A DNA stretch of 64,000 nt. Source: Hyperoodon ampullatus (lineage: Eukaryota > Chordata > Mammalia > Artiodactyla > Ziphiidae). The notes beneath the pieces are model-generated. The model saw only the letters and a program-made list of their open reading frames with translations, had not been told where the DNA came from and searched no databases. The stretch is taken from positions 121,788,152-121,852,151 of the forward strand of contig OX457061.1 of NCBI GenBank assembly GCA_949752795.1, written 5' to 3'. Shown here in pieces: positions 11,531 to 22,236 of this stretch. The position numbers and the translations under genes were made by a program. The first letter of the stretch is position 1; each line of letters opens with the position of its first letter.

Positions 11531-12514
11531 GAACTAGGCAAGTGGCAGAGGATTTACAGAGGAGGAATGAATTTTTAAAAACAACTGAAAATTGATAGGA
11601 TTTAGTGATTTGGGAGAAGGGTTTCTAATATGAGGATCTGGTTGTCCTATCCTCAAAGGTAGCTACTAGGAGAAGCAACCAATGGTATGAAATAGAAAAG
11701 ATAATGTTTCCAATTTTTGGATGTTTTGAATTTGAAAGAATCAATAGAACATTGCAGGTACAGAATAAGACTAGATATGTAAGTTTGGGGGTCATTAGAA
11801 CTGGAGTACGTTACACGAGGCACAGCATGGGAGAAGACACCTCCTCTAGGGAATATGTTGTGTAAAAAGAAATACTTGGGAAACACAGCATTTCAGGTTT
11901 GGTAGAGAAAAAGAAGAAAGAAAATGAGCGTTCGTTAAAACTGTAGAAGGACCAGAGAAGAATGGCATCCCGAGAGCTAGGGAAGGGGAGATTCAAGAAG
12001 GATGCTGAGATTTGCATGTGCTGCAGCCCAGGTAGATCGTTCCTTTCCCATCTACACGCAGGCCTTTTCGAGAGTCTACCTTTTCCACTTGGGGCTGAGT
12101 TCTTTGAGGCTAGAAAATCATAGTAGCGCTAATGGCTTTTATATCGTCTCTGCCCAAATACCTCCTTATCCAGTGTGTAATCTGAGCTTTGCAGAAACCC
12201 ACAAGAGTACTTATGGTCCACTGCAACTCAGACCTGTCTACATCTTCCTTCCCGGTAAGGGCCGTGTTGTTTCAAGCCCAGAACACACCATACCGACTGC
12301 ATGCTGCTGGTGCATCCTTTCTATACACCATCATTACTTATGTTTTTAAAATGCAGTACAGATTATATTTTTTTAAGAAAAGGAAAAGAGAAAATGCTCG
12401 AAAACGTTTACGAGTCCTCCAAATTGATCATTAACAGGATTTTTTCTAAGCGCACTCTGTTCAAACTAACACTCTCTACTCTCATCTGTGGTGCTTTCTC
12501 TCTGGAAAGCTTGT
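11531..12514. other. Intergenic unique sequence with a CpG-retaining block at 12002-12430
   Basis: No repeat family was recognised. From about 12002 to 12430 the sequence keeps roughly ten CpG dinucleotides in an otherwise CpG-poor region and carries a 115-codon + frame (12002-12349) with no recognisable domain. A possible short exon, 12195-12254 (TTTGCAG acceptor, CCCG|GTAAGG donor), is also visible. The block may be a conserved noncoding element; it is not supported as a gene. Confidence 0.3.
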
Positions 12515-12705
12515 AACCCCTCCGCCTCTTTACATGTTGAAATGTTATTTGTCCTTCAAAGTCCCCTCAGACTCTTTCCCCTCCAGGGCAACTTTGTCAG
12601 TTCTTGCAGGTGGAAATTTTATTATTCTTATGTCTCCCTCAATGCCTAACACAGACCTTGGCCCAAAGCAGTTTCTCAGTAAACCTAACAGAATTACTTT
12701 AGCCC
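12515..12705 (+). repeat. L2-like 3'-end relic
   Basis: Contains TTTGTCCTTCAAAGTCCCCTC, then TTATTATTCTTATGTCTCCCTC and CCTTGGCCCAAAGCAGTTTC, with a CAGTAAAC end, in the order expected of the L2 3' terminus. Strongly diverged. Confidence 0.5.
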
Positions 12706-13139
12706 TGGTTTAGTTTCTAATATATAAGTCTATAGAAAGATGACTTTACTATTTGCATTTCAAAAAAATAGAACCAGACCTTTCAGGTGTACACAATTTA
12801 CAAATCAGAATGCTTAGAGTTAACTCTTAAAAAAACTCATACAGATTCAACCTATGTATTGTTCTGGATGTAAATTCATTTCTCTGGGTCTTCTAATTTC
12901 AAATATTTGCATAAATTACTGGTACTTGGTTGTCTTTTTTTAATTTTGAGAGCTTAAGCCATTGATCTTGTTACTTCTCTAAACTGACCTTTTACATGAT
13001 TGGCAGCATTATTAATATGGTGCTCAATGAGAGTTAGCTTGTTCAGAAGTCTATATATTTAAAATAATAACCCATTTATTCTAATGGGAGTCTTTTCCTG
13101 TGTTTAAAGTGAACTTTTTCTTTAATATCACTATTAATA

Positions 13140-13560
13140 GCTCAACTGCCTACAGTTGTTTTCAAGCATTTGTCAGTGAATATGTCCACGTTGGGAAGCC
13201 ATCCTAAGGAAATAACCCAAAATAGAGGAAAGGCAGTACTTACACTCTTAGTCATGCCATTGTTTTTAATTTCAAAAAAAGAAAAAGATATGGGCTTCCC
13301 TGGTGGCGCAGTGGTTGAGAGTCCGCCTGCCAATGCAGGGGATGCGGGTTCGTGCCCCAGTCTGGGAAGATCCCACATGCCGCGGAGTGGCTGGGCCCGT
13401 GAGCCATGGCCACTGAGCCTGAGCGTCCGGAGCCTGTGCTCCGCAACGGGAGAGGCCACAGCAGTGAGAGGCCCGCATACTGCAAAAAAAAAAAACCCCA
13501 AAAAACAAAAAAGAAAAATATAGAAACAACCGGAATGCCCAAAACCTGGGGCTATTCTAA
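13140..13560 (+). repeat. L1M 3'-UTR relic split by a SINE
   Basis: Before the SINE: AAGGAAATAACCCAAAATAG. After it: ATAGAAACAACCGGAATGCC. Together they match the old L1M phrase 'ggaaataatccaaaa ... ggaaacaacctaaatgtcc'. The SINE at 13292-13507 interrupts it. The left edge is uncertain; 12706-13139 holds nothing recognised. Confidence 0.6.
13292..13507 (+). repeat. CHR-type SINE (short form)
   Basis: Starts GGGCTTCCCTGGTGGCGCAG and has the B box GGTTCGTGCCCC. It ends in an A tail degenerating to AAAACCCCAAAAAACAAA. An approximate TSD, AAAAGAAAAAGATA versus AAAAGAAAAATATA, flanks it. It is inserted in an L1M relic. Frames of 85-156 codons on both strands here are SINE-derived. Confidence 0.93.
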
Positions 13561-13564
13561 AAAA

Positions 13565-13660
13565 TAACCAATATTTGAGCACACACGGGGTACCAGACAG
13601 CATGCTAAGCACTGGTCAAGTAGACCAGAACGCATCCTCATGACCTGTTATTATGATGCC
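13565..13660 (-). repeat. MIR fragment
   Basis: TATTTGAGCACACACGGGG, then CAGCATGCTAAGCACTGG and CGCATCCTCATGACC resemble the reverse orientation of MIR ('gtgccaggcactgtgctaagc ... aatcctcacaa'). Decayed; edges approximate. Confidence 0.55.
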
Positions 13661-16594
13661 ATGATGTTTATGAATAATGTGAGTTAACCGTTATAAATAA
13701 TGATAAATATTAAAAAGAAGATTAAGTCGCATATATACACACATTTTGGTTACTATGTAAAACAAAGCAAAAACCTATGAATGGAAAGAACAGACTGGGA
13801 TACAATATACCAAGATATTATGGATAACGGATTTTTTTTCTTATTTCTTCTTTCAGATGTTATTAAGGATGATGTATTTTAGATAGAACAAAATAAATTC
13901 ATTGAAGTATTCAGAAATTAAAGATAAATAGCGTTCTTAATTTAACTAGTATTGCTTCCCCTCAGAATGTTTCCAGTTATTTTTATTCGAAATTTGTTTC
14001 ATTTTTAAAAGACACTTGGCTGATCTGTTAAATCATATCTGGACAAATGTTTTGTTTTCAAGCTTAGAGAAGTGGATTGTTTTATTTTATTTTTGTCTAA
14101 TCAAATTAAAGACCAACAAGAGAAAGATACCACATCTTTACAGAGGAAATTTTCATTTGTTTAAAAAAAAAATTGGCTTTCTTCTCGGCCTGGTTGGACA
14201 GGAGGGTTGGATTTAATTTAAAATGATTAATGAGATTTTGTCAGGCCCCTTGACTTTACTCCACTGCAGTTTGTCAATGCAACAACCTGGGAAGCCAGGA
14301 CGCCACTCTGTCGCCCAAACGTACTCTCTGGGGAAAAACTTAACTGCAGAACTAGTGCCAGGTACACGTCAATGGCATCGTCTCTCGGGTATCGACAGTT
14401 TAAAAGTCTCAATCGGAAAATGTATGTTTGGGGAATGCACATACCTAGGATGTTTTCAGTCTCTTGCAAGTGGTTAATCACTTTTTAAATATTTAGGTTG
14501 TTGATGTTTTCCAAAAGAAACTATTTAAAGACAAAATCCTTACCAGTATGTCCCTTCTCCCTAAATTATTTTAAAAATTAAACAAGAAAGGAATTCTAAG
14601 ATCTCCGCTCACTTGCTGTTTTTCTTTTTCTTTTTTTTACTTAAAGAATTAAGGTGGAGCTTTTTTAAAAAGTAAAATTATTTTTTACTTTCGAAAATAC
14701 TTTTTTTAACCATTAGCATGACCTAATTTTGTCATCAAGTTTTTAAAATAAGCTATAAATTTGTGATCTGACATAATACACTCTTTCGTACTTATGAACT
14801 TATAGTTTAAAATGTTCAATGATATGATTAGCTAAAACAAAATTACTGAGTGTGGCCAGTTATCAGGTGTAAATACAATATGTATTTTTGCTTTGTTGCT
14901 TAATTAACCACATAAGGAAACAATACTAATGTAAGACTATCTTTGTAGAAATTTAACCTAATGTATATTTGCCAATTTATCTTTATCAAAGCAAAAAATT
15001 AGCAAAGAGTTCTTTCCCGTTAAACAATATCAGGATGGTGGTCTCTTCTGAGCTGTGTGCATGTACACAGCCTGAAGAGAAAGACCCTCAGCCAGAGACG
15101 GGCTTCCATTGACTGTCGGCTTCGTTCCCATGGTAGGAAATCTGAGAAAAGCACAGAAAAGTGGAGTGGCCTAGAACAGTTGATCGAGGCTGCTGTTCTT
15201 AACGAGAAGACAACACAAGAAGCAAAATAAGTCCCTGTGTGTATATACCAGCACCACTGTCACCTATCACGTTGCCCTGCAGTGAGTTTCTTCCAGAGTA
15301 TTTGCAATCTTGAGGCCATCGAATAGTTTATTGCATTTCTAAAATTCTCAGAAACTATAGACACTTTTTTCAAGGTGTGTGAATTTTCGTGTTATTGCAG
15401 TTTGGGTGCTGCATTGCATATTTTTTCCCTAATGTAGACAATTGCATTTATGAAGGAATTCACAGTTATTTATTTTAGTTAACCTTGGAGATTTTTGTTC
15501 TTACTGACTTCATAAATCAAAAAAATATATATTTCTCTCCCTCCCTCAATTCATCTCCTTCCTTTTTTCTGGAACAAAGAAAATAATACATCCAAAAAAA
15601 GATTATGGCCATTGTCAGTCATGAACCAGAGAAATGAGAAACTCTTGCATGAGGCCCAGTTCTTGTTGGGTTGGGTGAAGCCCATGCAAACAGCTCTCAC
15701 AGGTGGCGTTTATTACCGGGTTGAATTTGTATGTGTTCTTGGTCTGGTTACCCCCTCAGAATTCTGGTTTTATCAACTCACCTCAAGCAAATATATTTTT
15801 CATGGCATTGATTTTTTGTCTGTGTGATTTATTTTTTCTCTCTCTCTATTTTTTCAATTTGGTTATTTGTGGCTTTGATCTTTAAATCCAGAGCTAAAGG
15901 GAATGTTACTGTGATGACTTACCGAATGTGATCAGTGCATTCTCTTTATCAGCCTACAGAAAGTTGATTGATGATCATGGAATCAGAGCAAGGAAAATTA
16001 CCAGAATCAAATGCTTTGTGTTTTGCATCAGACCAGAATAACCAAATGCATCTCTCTCTCAATAGAGATGATTTTTGCACAGTTGAAAGTTGAAAAAAAT
16101 ATATATTAAAATTTAAAAATGTAGAATTGAAAAAATTGTAAGAAAAGTATAAAGGACATGACAGGGGGGACCCTGTCCCCCCCCATCCCCTCCCACTTCC
16201 AGGGCCCCATCATTAGCTGCTTGGAGCTAGTGGCCCTGCCTTTTTCAATGTATGTATGTGTATAAATGCCTGTATTTGTTCAAAGACTGGGATGCATACG
16301 TCATGGAGATGGCACACCAGGTAAACAGCAGGAGTTTCCTCCACTTTATACAAATACACTAATAAAATAATACTCACGCATGATAATACCCCCCAAAGAA
16401 GTACCTCTCAGGCAGCTGGCAACCTGAGGTGGGTATCACTGAGACTGAAGAACAACTCCAACCCGTATCAGAATTGCATTTTGACTACCGTGGGTTTTGT
16501 GATAAGAATGGGATGGAGGGGGTCACAGATGTTTTGGGAAGGGCAACAAAGAGCAAGCTACAGTAGTTCAAGTCAAACTTCCTTGGCTAGTGCT
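13661..16594. other. Intergenic unique sequence with a candidate conserved noncoding element
   Basis: About 2.9 kb with no young repeat recognised. At 14229-14470 a repeat-free block holds about nine CpGs in about 240 bases while its flanks are AT-rich and nearly CpG-free. It is open for 84 codons on both strands. This is a candidate conserved enhancer-type element. A second unique block at about 15030-15260 is also less AT-rich. A C-rich run, CCCCCCCCATCCCCTCCC, lies at about 16177-16196. I see no gene. Confidence 0.35.
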
Positions 16595-16730
16595 ATAGGC
16601 TGAACGTGTCCCCCCCCAGATTCATATGTTGAAACCTAATCCCCAGTGAGATGGTATTCAGAGGTAAGGTCTTTGGCAGGTGACTAGGTCTTAGGATGGA
16701 GCCCTCCTGAATGGGATTACTGCCATAAAT
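16595..16730. repeat. Old LTR-like relic (MaLR type suspected)
   Basis: Carries the phrase order GAACGTGTCCCCCCCCAGAT, CATATGTTGAAACCTAATCC, GGTCTTTGGCAGGTGACTAG, GGATGGAGCCCTCCTGAATG. This is a common ancient mammalian interspersed repeat that I associate with the ERVL-MaLR/MLT group, though I am unsure of the family. No coding remains. An (ATAA)n simple repeat follows to about 16768. Confidence 0.5.
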
Positions 16731-16769
16731 AAATAAATAGACATAAATACATAAATGCATAAATAAATT

Positions 16770-17752
16770 TTGATAACTGAAGTCACTGACCACCAGATAT
16801 TGTCAATATTTGCTGCTGTGTGTCTCTTTATTTTATGCTGTTAAGTGGAACAGTGTTTTGACCTTCTCAGCAATTTCCCTTGTCATCGACTCAGCATGTC
16901 TCTAATACTTTTGTTATTATTATATCAACTTATTTAAAACCTTACTAGAGCCACTCGCATTTCGGGCATGGCCTGCTCTCCTAAAGTTATTCTGACGCAT
17001 TCTGGGCTTTTCTATTTCAGAGAAATCTCATTTCTCACATATTCAAGGTTACTATAGCCCCCAAGTACCTATACTATGACATAAACTTAGGGCATTACAT
17101 TTTACATGACAGTGAAGTTTTAACGTAAATATTTAAGTAAGTATTCAAAGATGGCTCACTTTGTGCAAGGAAGGGGTTGACCAGGTGTGGTGAAAGAGAA
17201 CAAAAATGAAAAAAACTGTGCCCTGTCATCCAAGACTTCAGTGGGAGGAAGGCAACCGTAATCACATACAGTTCTATAATACGTTATATCTACCACTGCA
17301 CCTTTGCAGAGGTCTGGAGATGCTATGTGAGCTTTGGAGGTTCCCATGACCTTTTATAGAAATCAAGGGAGGCAGGCCCCCAAGTACATTTGGTGTATTA
17401 CTAACCGTAATGTACAGCAGAAGAAGTGTGTTCAAAAGAGCTTAAAACAAAACAAAACCTAGTATTTTAGGAAGAGGAGAGTGAGCACTTAGTACTAACC
17501 AGCTGAGTATAAAGGGAGGAATGTGATTTCAGTAGGTGTCCTCCCGGGTAGGGCAATAGCATAATCAAAAGCCTGGAAACATACAAGTGTCTGAGGTCAT
17601 GGAAGTGAATCATCTGCTGGAAGTGGAGGGTAAGGTCTGAGCAATGATATAGTGGAAGAAAGGGCTGGAAAATGTAGATTGGACAAAGAAGATGCTAAAA
17701 TGGAAAGTTGGGACTTTTTATTTTTGTAGGCAATTGGAAATGTTCGTGAACG
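16770..17752. other. Intergenic, no feature recognised
   Basis: Mixed AT-rich unique sequence. Part of 17500-17700 (CTGGAAACATACAAGTGTCTG and what follows) may be a badly decayed L2 piece in reverse orientation. No gene or regulatory block can be supported. Confidence 0.4.
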
Positions 17753-17766
17753 AAGATGTAATTTCT

Positions 17767-18094
17767 TTTTTTTTTTAAAGGGTCTTTGCAGTTGTGATTA
17801 AGTTAAGGATGTCTATTTATTTATTTATTTTTGCTGTGTTGGGTCTTCGTTTCTGTGCGAGGGCTTTCTCTAGTTGCGGCAAGCGGGGGCCACTCTTCAT
17901 CGTGATGCGCAGGCTTCTCACTATCGTGGCCTCTCTTGTTGCAGAGCACAGGCTCCAGACGCGCAGGCTCAGTAGTTGTGGCTCACGGGCCCAGTTGCTC
18001 CACGGCATGTGGGATCTTCCCAGATCAGGGCTCGAACCCGTGTCCCCTGCATTAGCAGGCAGATTCTCAACCACTGCTCCACCAGGGAAGCCCC
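17767..18094 (-). repeat. Long CHR-type SINE with a bipartite tail (possible 3' transduction)
   Basis: Minus-strand element flanked by a perfect 14-bp TSD, AAGATGTAATTTCT (17753-17766 and 18095-18108). Its head is at the right (CCACCAGGGAAGCCCC). On the element strand the body is followed by an A/T-rich tail (17832-17813), then a 36-base non-SINE spacer (17812-17777), then a second pure A tail (17776-17767), and only then the TSD. The spacer includes GGGTCTTTGCAGTTGTGATT, which resembles a MaLR-type repeat. This arrangement suggests the SINE RNA read through into flanking DNA at its source locus. Confidence 0.9.
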
Positions 18095-18352
18095 AAGATG
18101 TAATTTCTGATCTGTGATTTGGGAAGAACTTTCTAAAGCCAATCTAAAATGTCAAACAGAAATGCAACAGATTGTAGGATAAGGAAACCAGTGAAGAGGC
18201 TACTGGAATTATGCAAGTGAACTAAGGTGGAAATCTGAATTTAAGTATTGCTATTGGAGTGGAAACGATAGAGGAAAGATTTGAGAGGCATTATGGAAGG
18301 TAACCCTCTTGGGGGAAAGACTGAATGTTGGCCATAAAGATGGAGTTAAGTG

Positions 18353-18462
18353 TGATAAATTGGGAGATTGGGATTGACATATATACACTAATATGTATAA
18401 AATGGATAACTAATAAGAACCTGCTGTATAAAAAAAATAAATAAAATAAAATTCAAAAAAAA
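18353..18462 (+). repeat. L1 3'-UTR fragment with internal deletion
   Basis: TAAATTGGGAGATTGGGATT through ACTAATAAGAACCTGCTGTA matches the L1 3' end also seen at 47238. It then jumps straight to an (AAAT)n/A-rich tail, so about 150 bases of the usual 3' UTR are missing. It may be a deleted or aberrantly primed copy. Confidence 0.85.
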
Positions 18463-19308
18463 TGACTCCAAAGGGTCTGAAGAAGACATTGCTTTTATAA
18501 ACAGAGAGAACACAAGTGCAGGACAAGTTGACTTGGGTTGGAGGTAAGGTGGTGACAAGAGGGAGAGGATGAATCCCCTTTAGCTCAGTAGATTTAAAGT
18601 GTAGACAGGACAGTTATGTGAAGGAATGCAGCAGGCAGTTTGAAATGTAATCTAGTGCAGAGATTGGAGATAAATGCTAAGATTACATTTCGGGAGTGTC
18701 CTCTGCATACACATGACAGAAGAAACCACAGGAATAGATACATATACTGAGGTTGTCATGATCACTTCACACAGGGCATGGAAAATAGTAATGGTCTAAA
18801 TAACTATTTGTTGAATGAGCAAGTTGATATTGATAAGTGTTCTCAAATATCCAAAAATCTCAAAGTACTTTAATAACAAGCCTTGGATAGAGAAAGATAG
18901 CATCCTGTTGCCATGGAAGAACCTTTCACTAAATCACCAAGGTCCTATCTATTCAGAAAAGCTTCCTCTTACCAATCCACGTCCCTGCCAGGATAAGAAG
19001 GGCTCTATTTATCAAATAGCCTTTTTTTTTTTTAATGGATAGACTGCAATTGGCCCTATAACTGGAGGACTCAAAACTAAAAGGATACTAAACCAAGTTA
19101 AATCTTGCACTGATGATTAAGACCCATGCAAATCCATTACCTCACCCCCAACCTGAATATTGCTCAGAATCCTTAGAAACTCAAGTTGAGTTGCTTTCAC
19201 AGCTCTCTGAGGTTCAGGGTTGCAAAGTACCTTCGGGTTATGTCTCATTGCCCTCACTTCCTTCGCCAAGATGCTGTTCCTGATACAAGCGTAACTAAGC
19301 TCTAAAAC
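18463..19308. other. Intergenic, decayed L2 pieces, no gene
   Basis: Holds a probable L2 3'-end relic near 18775-18835 (ACTATTTGTTGAATGAGCAA). The rest is unique. A T-run at 19022-19033 is the only simple repeat. The 75-codon frame at 18815 is not recognised. Confidence 0.4.
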
Positions 19309-19319
19309 AGCCAAAATGG

Positions 19320-19510
19320 GGACTTCCCTGGATGTCCAGTGGTTAAGCCTTCACCTTCCAATGCAGGGGGTGCAGGTTTGATCCCCGGTCAGGAAGCTAA
19401 GATCCCACATGCCTCGCAGCCAAAAAACCAAAACATAAAACAAAAGCAATACTGTAACAAATTCAATAAAGACTTTAAAAATGGTCCTCTTTAAAAATAA
19501 ATAAACAAAT
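19320..19510 (+). repeat. CHR-type SINE, older subfamily
   Basis: GGACTTCCCTGGATGTCCAG head, B-box-like GGTTTGATCCCCGGTC, 3' region with ATTCAATAAAGACTTTAAAA, and a long A-rich tail. A perfect 11-bp TSD, AGCCAAAATGG, flanks it (19309-19319 and 19511-19521). Confidence 0.92.
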
Positions 19511-19521
19511 AGCCAAAATGG

Positions 19522-20459
19522 TGCTCTTCCCTGCAGTTTCCTTGTCTTAGATTATGATGTGTTCTTAGCAGAAATGGGAAGAGAAACTCTCTCCTCACAG
19601 GCTTAGACATAATCTCTGAGGCCCTCCTGACTCTCCTCCACTGATTCTGCCTTCAGCCTCCAGCGTGTCAGTTTCCCCTCAAAACCCTTCTCTGCATGCA
19701 AATCGGCCAGACATCCCTGGGTCACCTGCCTCACCAATTTCTCCAACAGACCCACACTCGGCTTAGGACCACCCAGCACTCCTCAGCTTCTCCAGCCAGG
19801 CACCTGCCTCATAACCTGGGGGACTAGAGTTTATTGTCTATACCAGGACACTTCTGAGAGTGCTAAAATGCTAAACCAGATGGTACTCAAGACAACAGGC
19901 GTAAACTAGGAATTGTGGTCGCTCTACCCGTGACTATAATACAATGTGATAAATGCAAAAATAAAAGTTTAAACACTTTGCAGGGGAAACATTTTAAATG
20001 TAATGCACCAATGGGTCCAAATTTGTTTCCAATCAAAAACATCTCTAAATTATTTTCCAGTCAGCATCCATGATAAAAACCGTACCGTTAACCCGGGGGT
20101 ATTTGCACCAGGCTGCACAGCAGAGCTCTGGCTCTGGAGGGAAATAATCTTTCAGCTTGTTGGAAATGCATTTTGTAACTTAGAATCCCTGTAGAGGAGC
20201 GCATTTTGTAGTTTGGTCAAAGCCCTAAGGAACTGTGTCTCAGAAATCTCTGGAAAGATTATGGAGATATTTATTTGGCAATGATCTTAATAAAATCAGA
20301 ATTACAGATAACGTTTCTCTGACTCATTTGATCTTCACAAGTGCAGGCTGAGAACATAAACGTGACTTTACTTAGAGGTCACAGGCTAGTGAGTTCTGGA
20401 TATACTGGCTATGGTGACATATTTGCGTATATGTATCTATCCAAATATATCCATCCATC
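19522..20459. other. Intergenic unique sequence, no gene recognised
   Basis: About 0.9 kb without a recognised repeat. 19600-19830 is relatively GC-rich (CTGATTCTGCCTTCAGCCTC and onward) but poor in CpG. Nothing further can be supported. Confidence 0.4.
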
Positions 20460-20985
20460 CCTGAGCAGGTCTGGAAAAGGGTATGCCAAAGCAGAGGGAG
20501 CAGCAAATGCAAAGGCTGTGAGGCAAGAACAAGTCTGGTCCCTGTACCATAGAATAGAAGCTTCAGGAAGGAAGATGACATTTTATTCACTTTTCTATTC
20601 CAAGCACCTAAAAAAGTCACTGAAGCATAAGAAAAAGTCGGTAAATATTTAAGGAATGTATGAATGAAAGAATGAATGAGTGAATAGGAGAGCCCATAAA
20701 GGGAAATGGTCTTAGGGATGAAGGCAGAGGTCATACATAGCTTGTGGATCTTGGCCGGCAGTAGTAACACAATGGGGTTCTGTTCAAGTGCAGCGGGATG
20801 TTACAGCAGGATTTAGAAAGAGGAGGGATGTGATGTGATTTATGTTTTGAAAACAATCATTCTGACTGTTGTGTGAAGAATGGACAATAGGGTGGAAGAA
20901 GAATAAAAGTAAGGAGGCCAGTTTTCAGGCTTTTGAGGTTGTTCAGATGGAAAGTCACAGAGGCTTGGAAAAGGGCAGTGGCCGC
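20460..20985 (-). repeat. L2 fragment, reverse orientation, interrupted
   Basis: GCAAATGCAAAGGCTGTGAGG matches 'agtgcaaaggccctgagg', the reverse complement of the L2 3' region. 20760-20985 (ATGTGATGTGATTTATGTTTT, then CATTCTGACTGTTGTGTGAAG, then GGAGGCCAGTTTTCAGGC) matches 'gtgacatgatctgactta ... actctggctgctgtgtgg ... gaccagttaggaggc'. Sequence at about 20540-20700 between the two parts belongs to something else or has rearranged. Confidence 0.7.
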
Positions 20986-21678
20986 AGAGATACAAAAAAT
21001 TGAATGCTCCGAGATTTTTGGCTTTAAAAACTGGGTAGATGATGGTGCCATTTACTATGATGAAGAATATGTTTAGGAAAGACATTCAAGGGTGTTTAGC
21101 TACTAACCTAGAAAAATATAAAAACTAGTTAAGAATAGAAGGGACTGTTTATAATAAAATATTAAGTAAAAAAAAAACCTAGTCGGAATGTATACAATAA
21201 TTACAATTATGAAGAGGATATATTTGTATATTGAAAAGGATAAGTTTAAAATATGGTTGCATAAAGACGTTGATTTGTTGAGAATTTTGTGTTTTAAACA
21301 TTTTCATTTGAAGTTTTACTCTTCCTGTTATACTATTGTTTGTGAAATATAAAAAGCAAAATTCTAGTAAAAGGCCGTAAGTCTATGAGAAAAGTCTAAA
21401 ATGATTGTGATACAGAATAAAATTTCATTATAATAAGTTCATTAAAGAATGTTGTAATGGAATTCTTATGAAACCATTAAAAGCTGTATTCCCAGGTCTT
21501 GAGATCCAAAGCAGAATTAATGTGGACAGTGGGGAGAGCAAGAAACAAAAACAAAACAAAACAAAAAAGTCAAACCCAGATTATTGACATAAAATTTTAC
21601 TGATAAAGTCCTCAAGGGAAGGAGATTCCGTGAGCTCCCATTATAATCCATTCCATGACTTATAACCTTAATTTCTTT

Positions 21679-21779
21679 CTTTTTTAAAAAAATTTATTTT
21701 ATTGAAGTATAGTTGATTTACAATGTTGCATTAATTTCTGCTGTACAGTAAAGTGATTCAGTTATACATATATATACAT
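21679..21779 (-). repeat. Short L1 3'-end insertion
   Basis: T-rich start, then TTATTGAAGTATAGTTGATT and ATTTCTGCTGTACAGTAAAG, the reverse complement of the L1 3' end. An 18-bp TSD (TATAACCTTAATTTCTTT, with one mismatch) flanks it at 21661-21678 and 21780-21797, so this is a genuine, severely 5'-truncated retrotransposition of about 100 bases. Confidence 0.92.
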
Positions 21780-22017
21780 TATAACCTTCATTTCTTTAGA
21801 ATTTTTCCACCTTTTTCTAACATAAGGGCCCCAGTCTCCCTATGTTTCACTTCGAGGCTTTTTCTTGTTTTGCGGTCAGTGGGAATGAATTACAACTCAC
21901 CATCAGCTTCAGTGAGCAGCGCTTCATATATTTGAACACCTTTTAATTATTCCTTCTTTTGTTCAGACAGGTAAATCCTGTTACCATGCTAAGGCACGTT
22001 AAGAATAGACTGTTCAG

Positions 22018-22236
22018 GGGGCCTCCCTGGTGGCGCAGTGGTTGAGAGTCCGCCTGCCGATGCAGGGGATACGGGTTCGTGCCCCGGTCTGGGAGGATCC
22101 CATATGCCGCGGAGCGGCTGGGCCCGTGAGCCATGGCTGCTGGGCCTGCGCGTCCGGAGCCTGTGCTCCGCAACGGGAGAGGCCACAACAGTGAGAGGCC
22201 CGCGTACCACAAAAAAAAAAAAAAAAAAAAAAAAAA
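22018..22236 (+). repeat. CHR-type SINE, youngest-looking copy
   Basis: Nearly perfect short-form element starting GGGCCTCCCTGGTGGCGCAG, with intact A- and B-box-like motifs and an uninterrupted A tail of about 27 bases. A perfect 17-bp TSD, AAGAATAGACTGTTCAG, flanks it (22001-22017 and 22237-22253). Frames of 68-111 codons on both strands here are SINE artefacts. It is a candidate for insertion polymorphism between individuals or species. Confidence 0.96.

Noticed and set aside
22018..22100. tRNA gene suggested by A- and B-box-like motifs
   Set aside because: The boxes belong to the tRNA-derived head of the SINE. The cloverleaf is not maintained and the unit ends in an A tail with a TSD.
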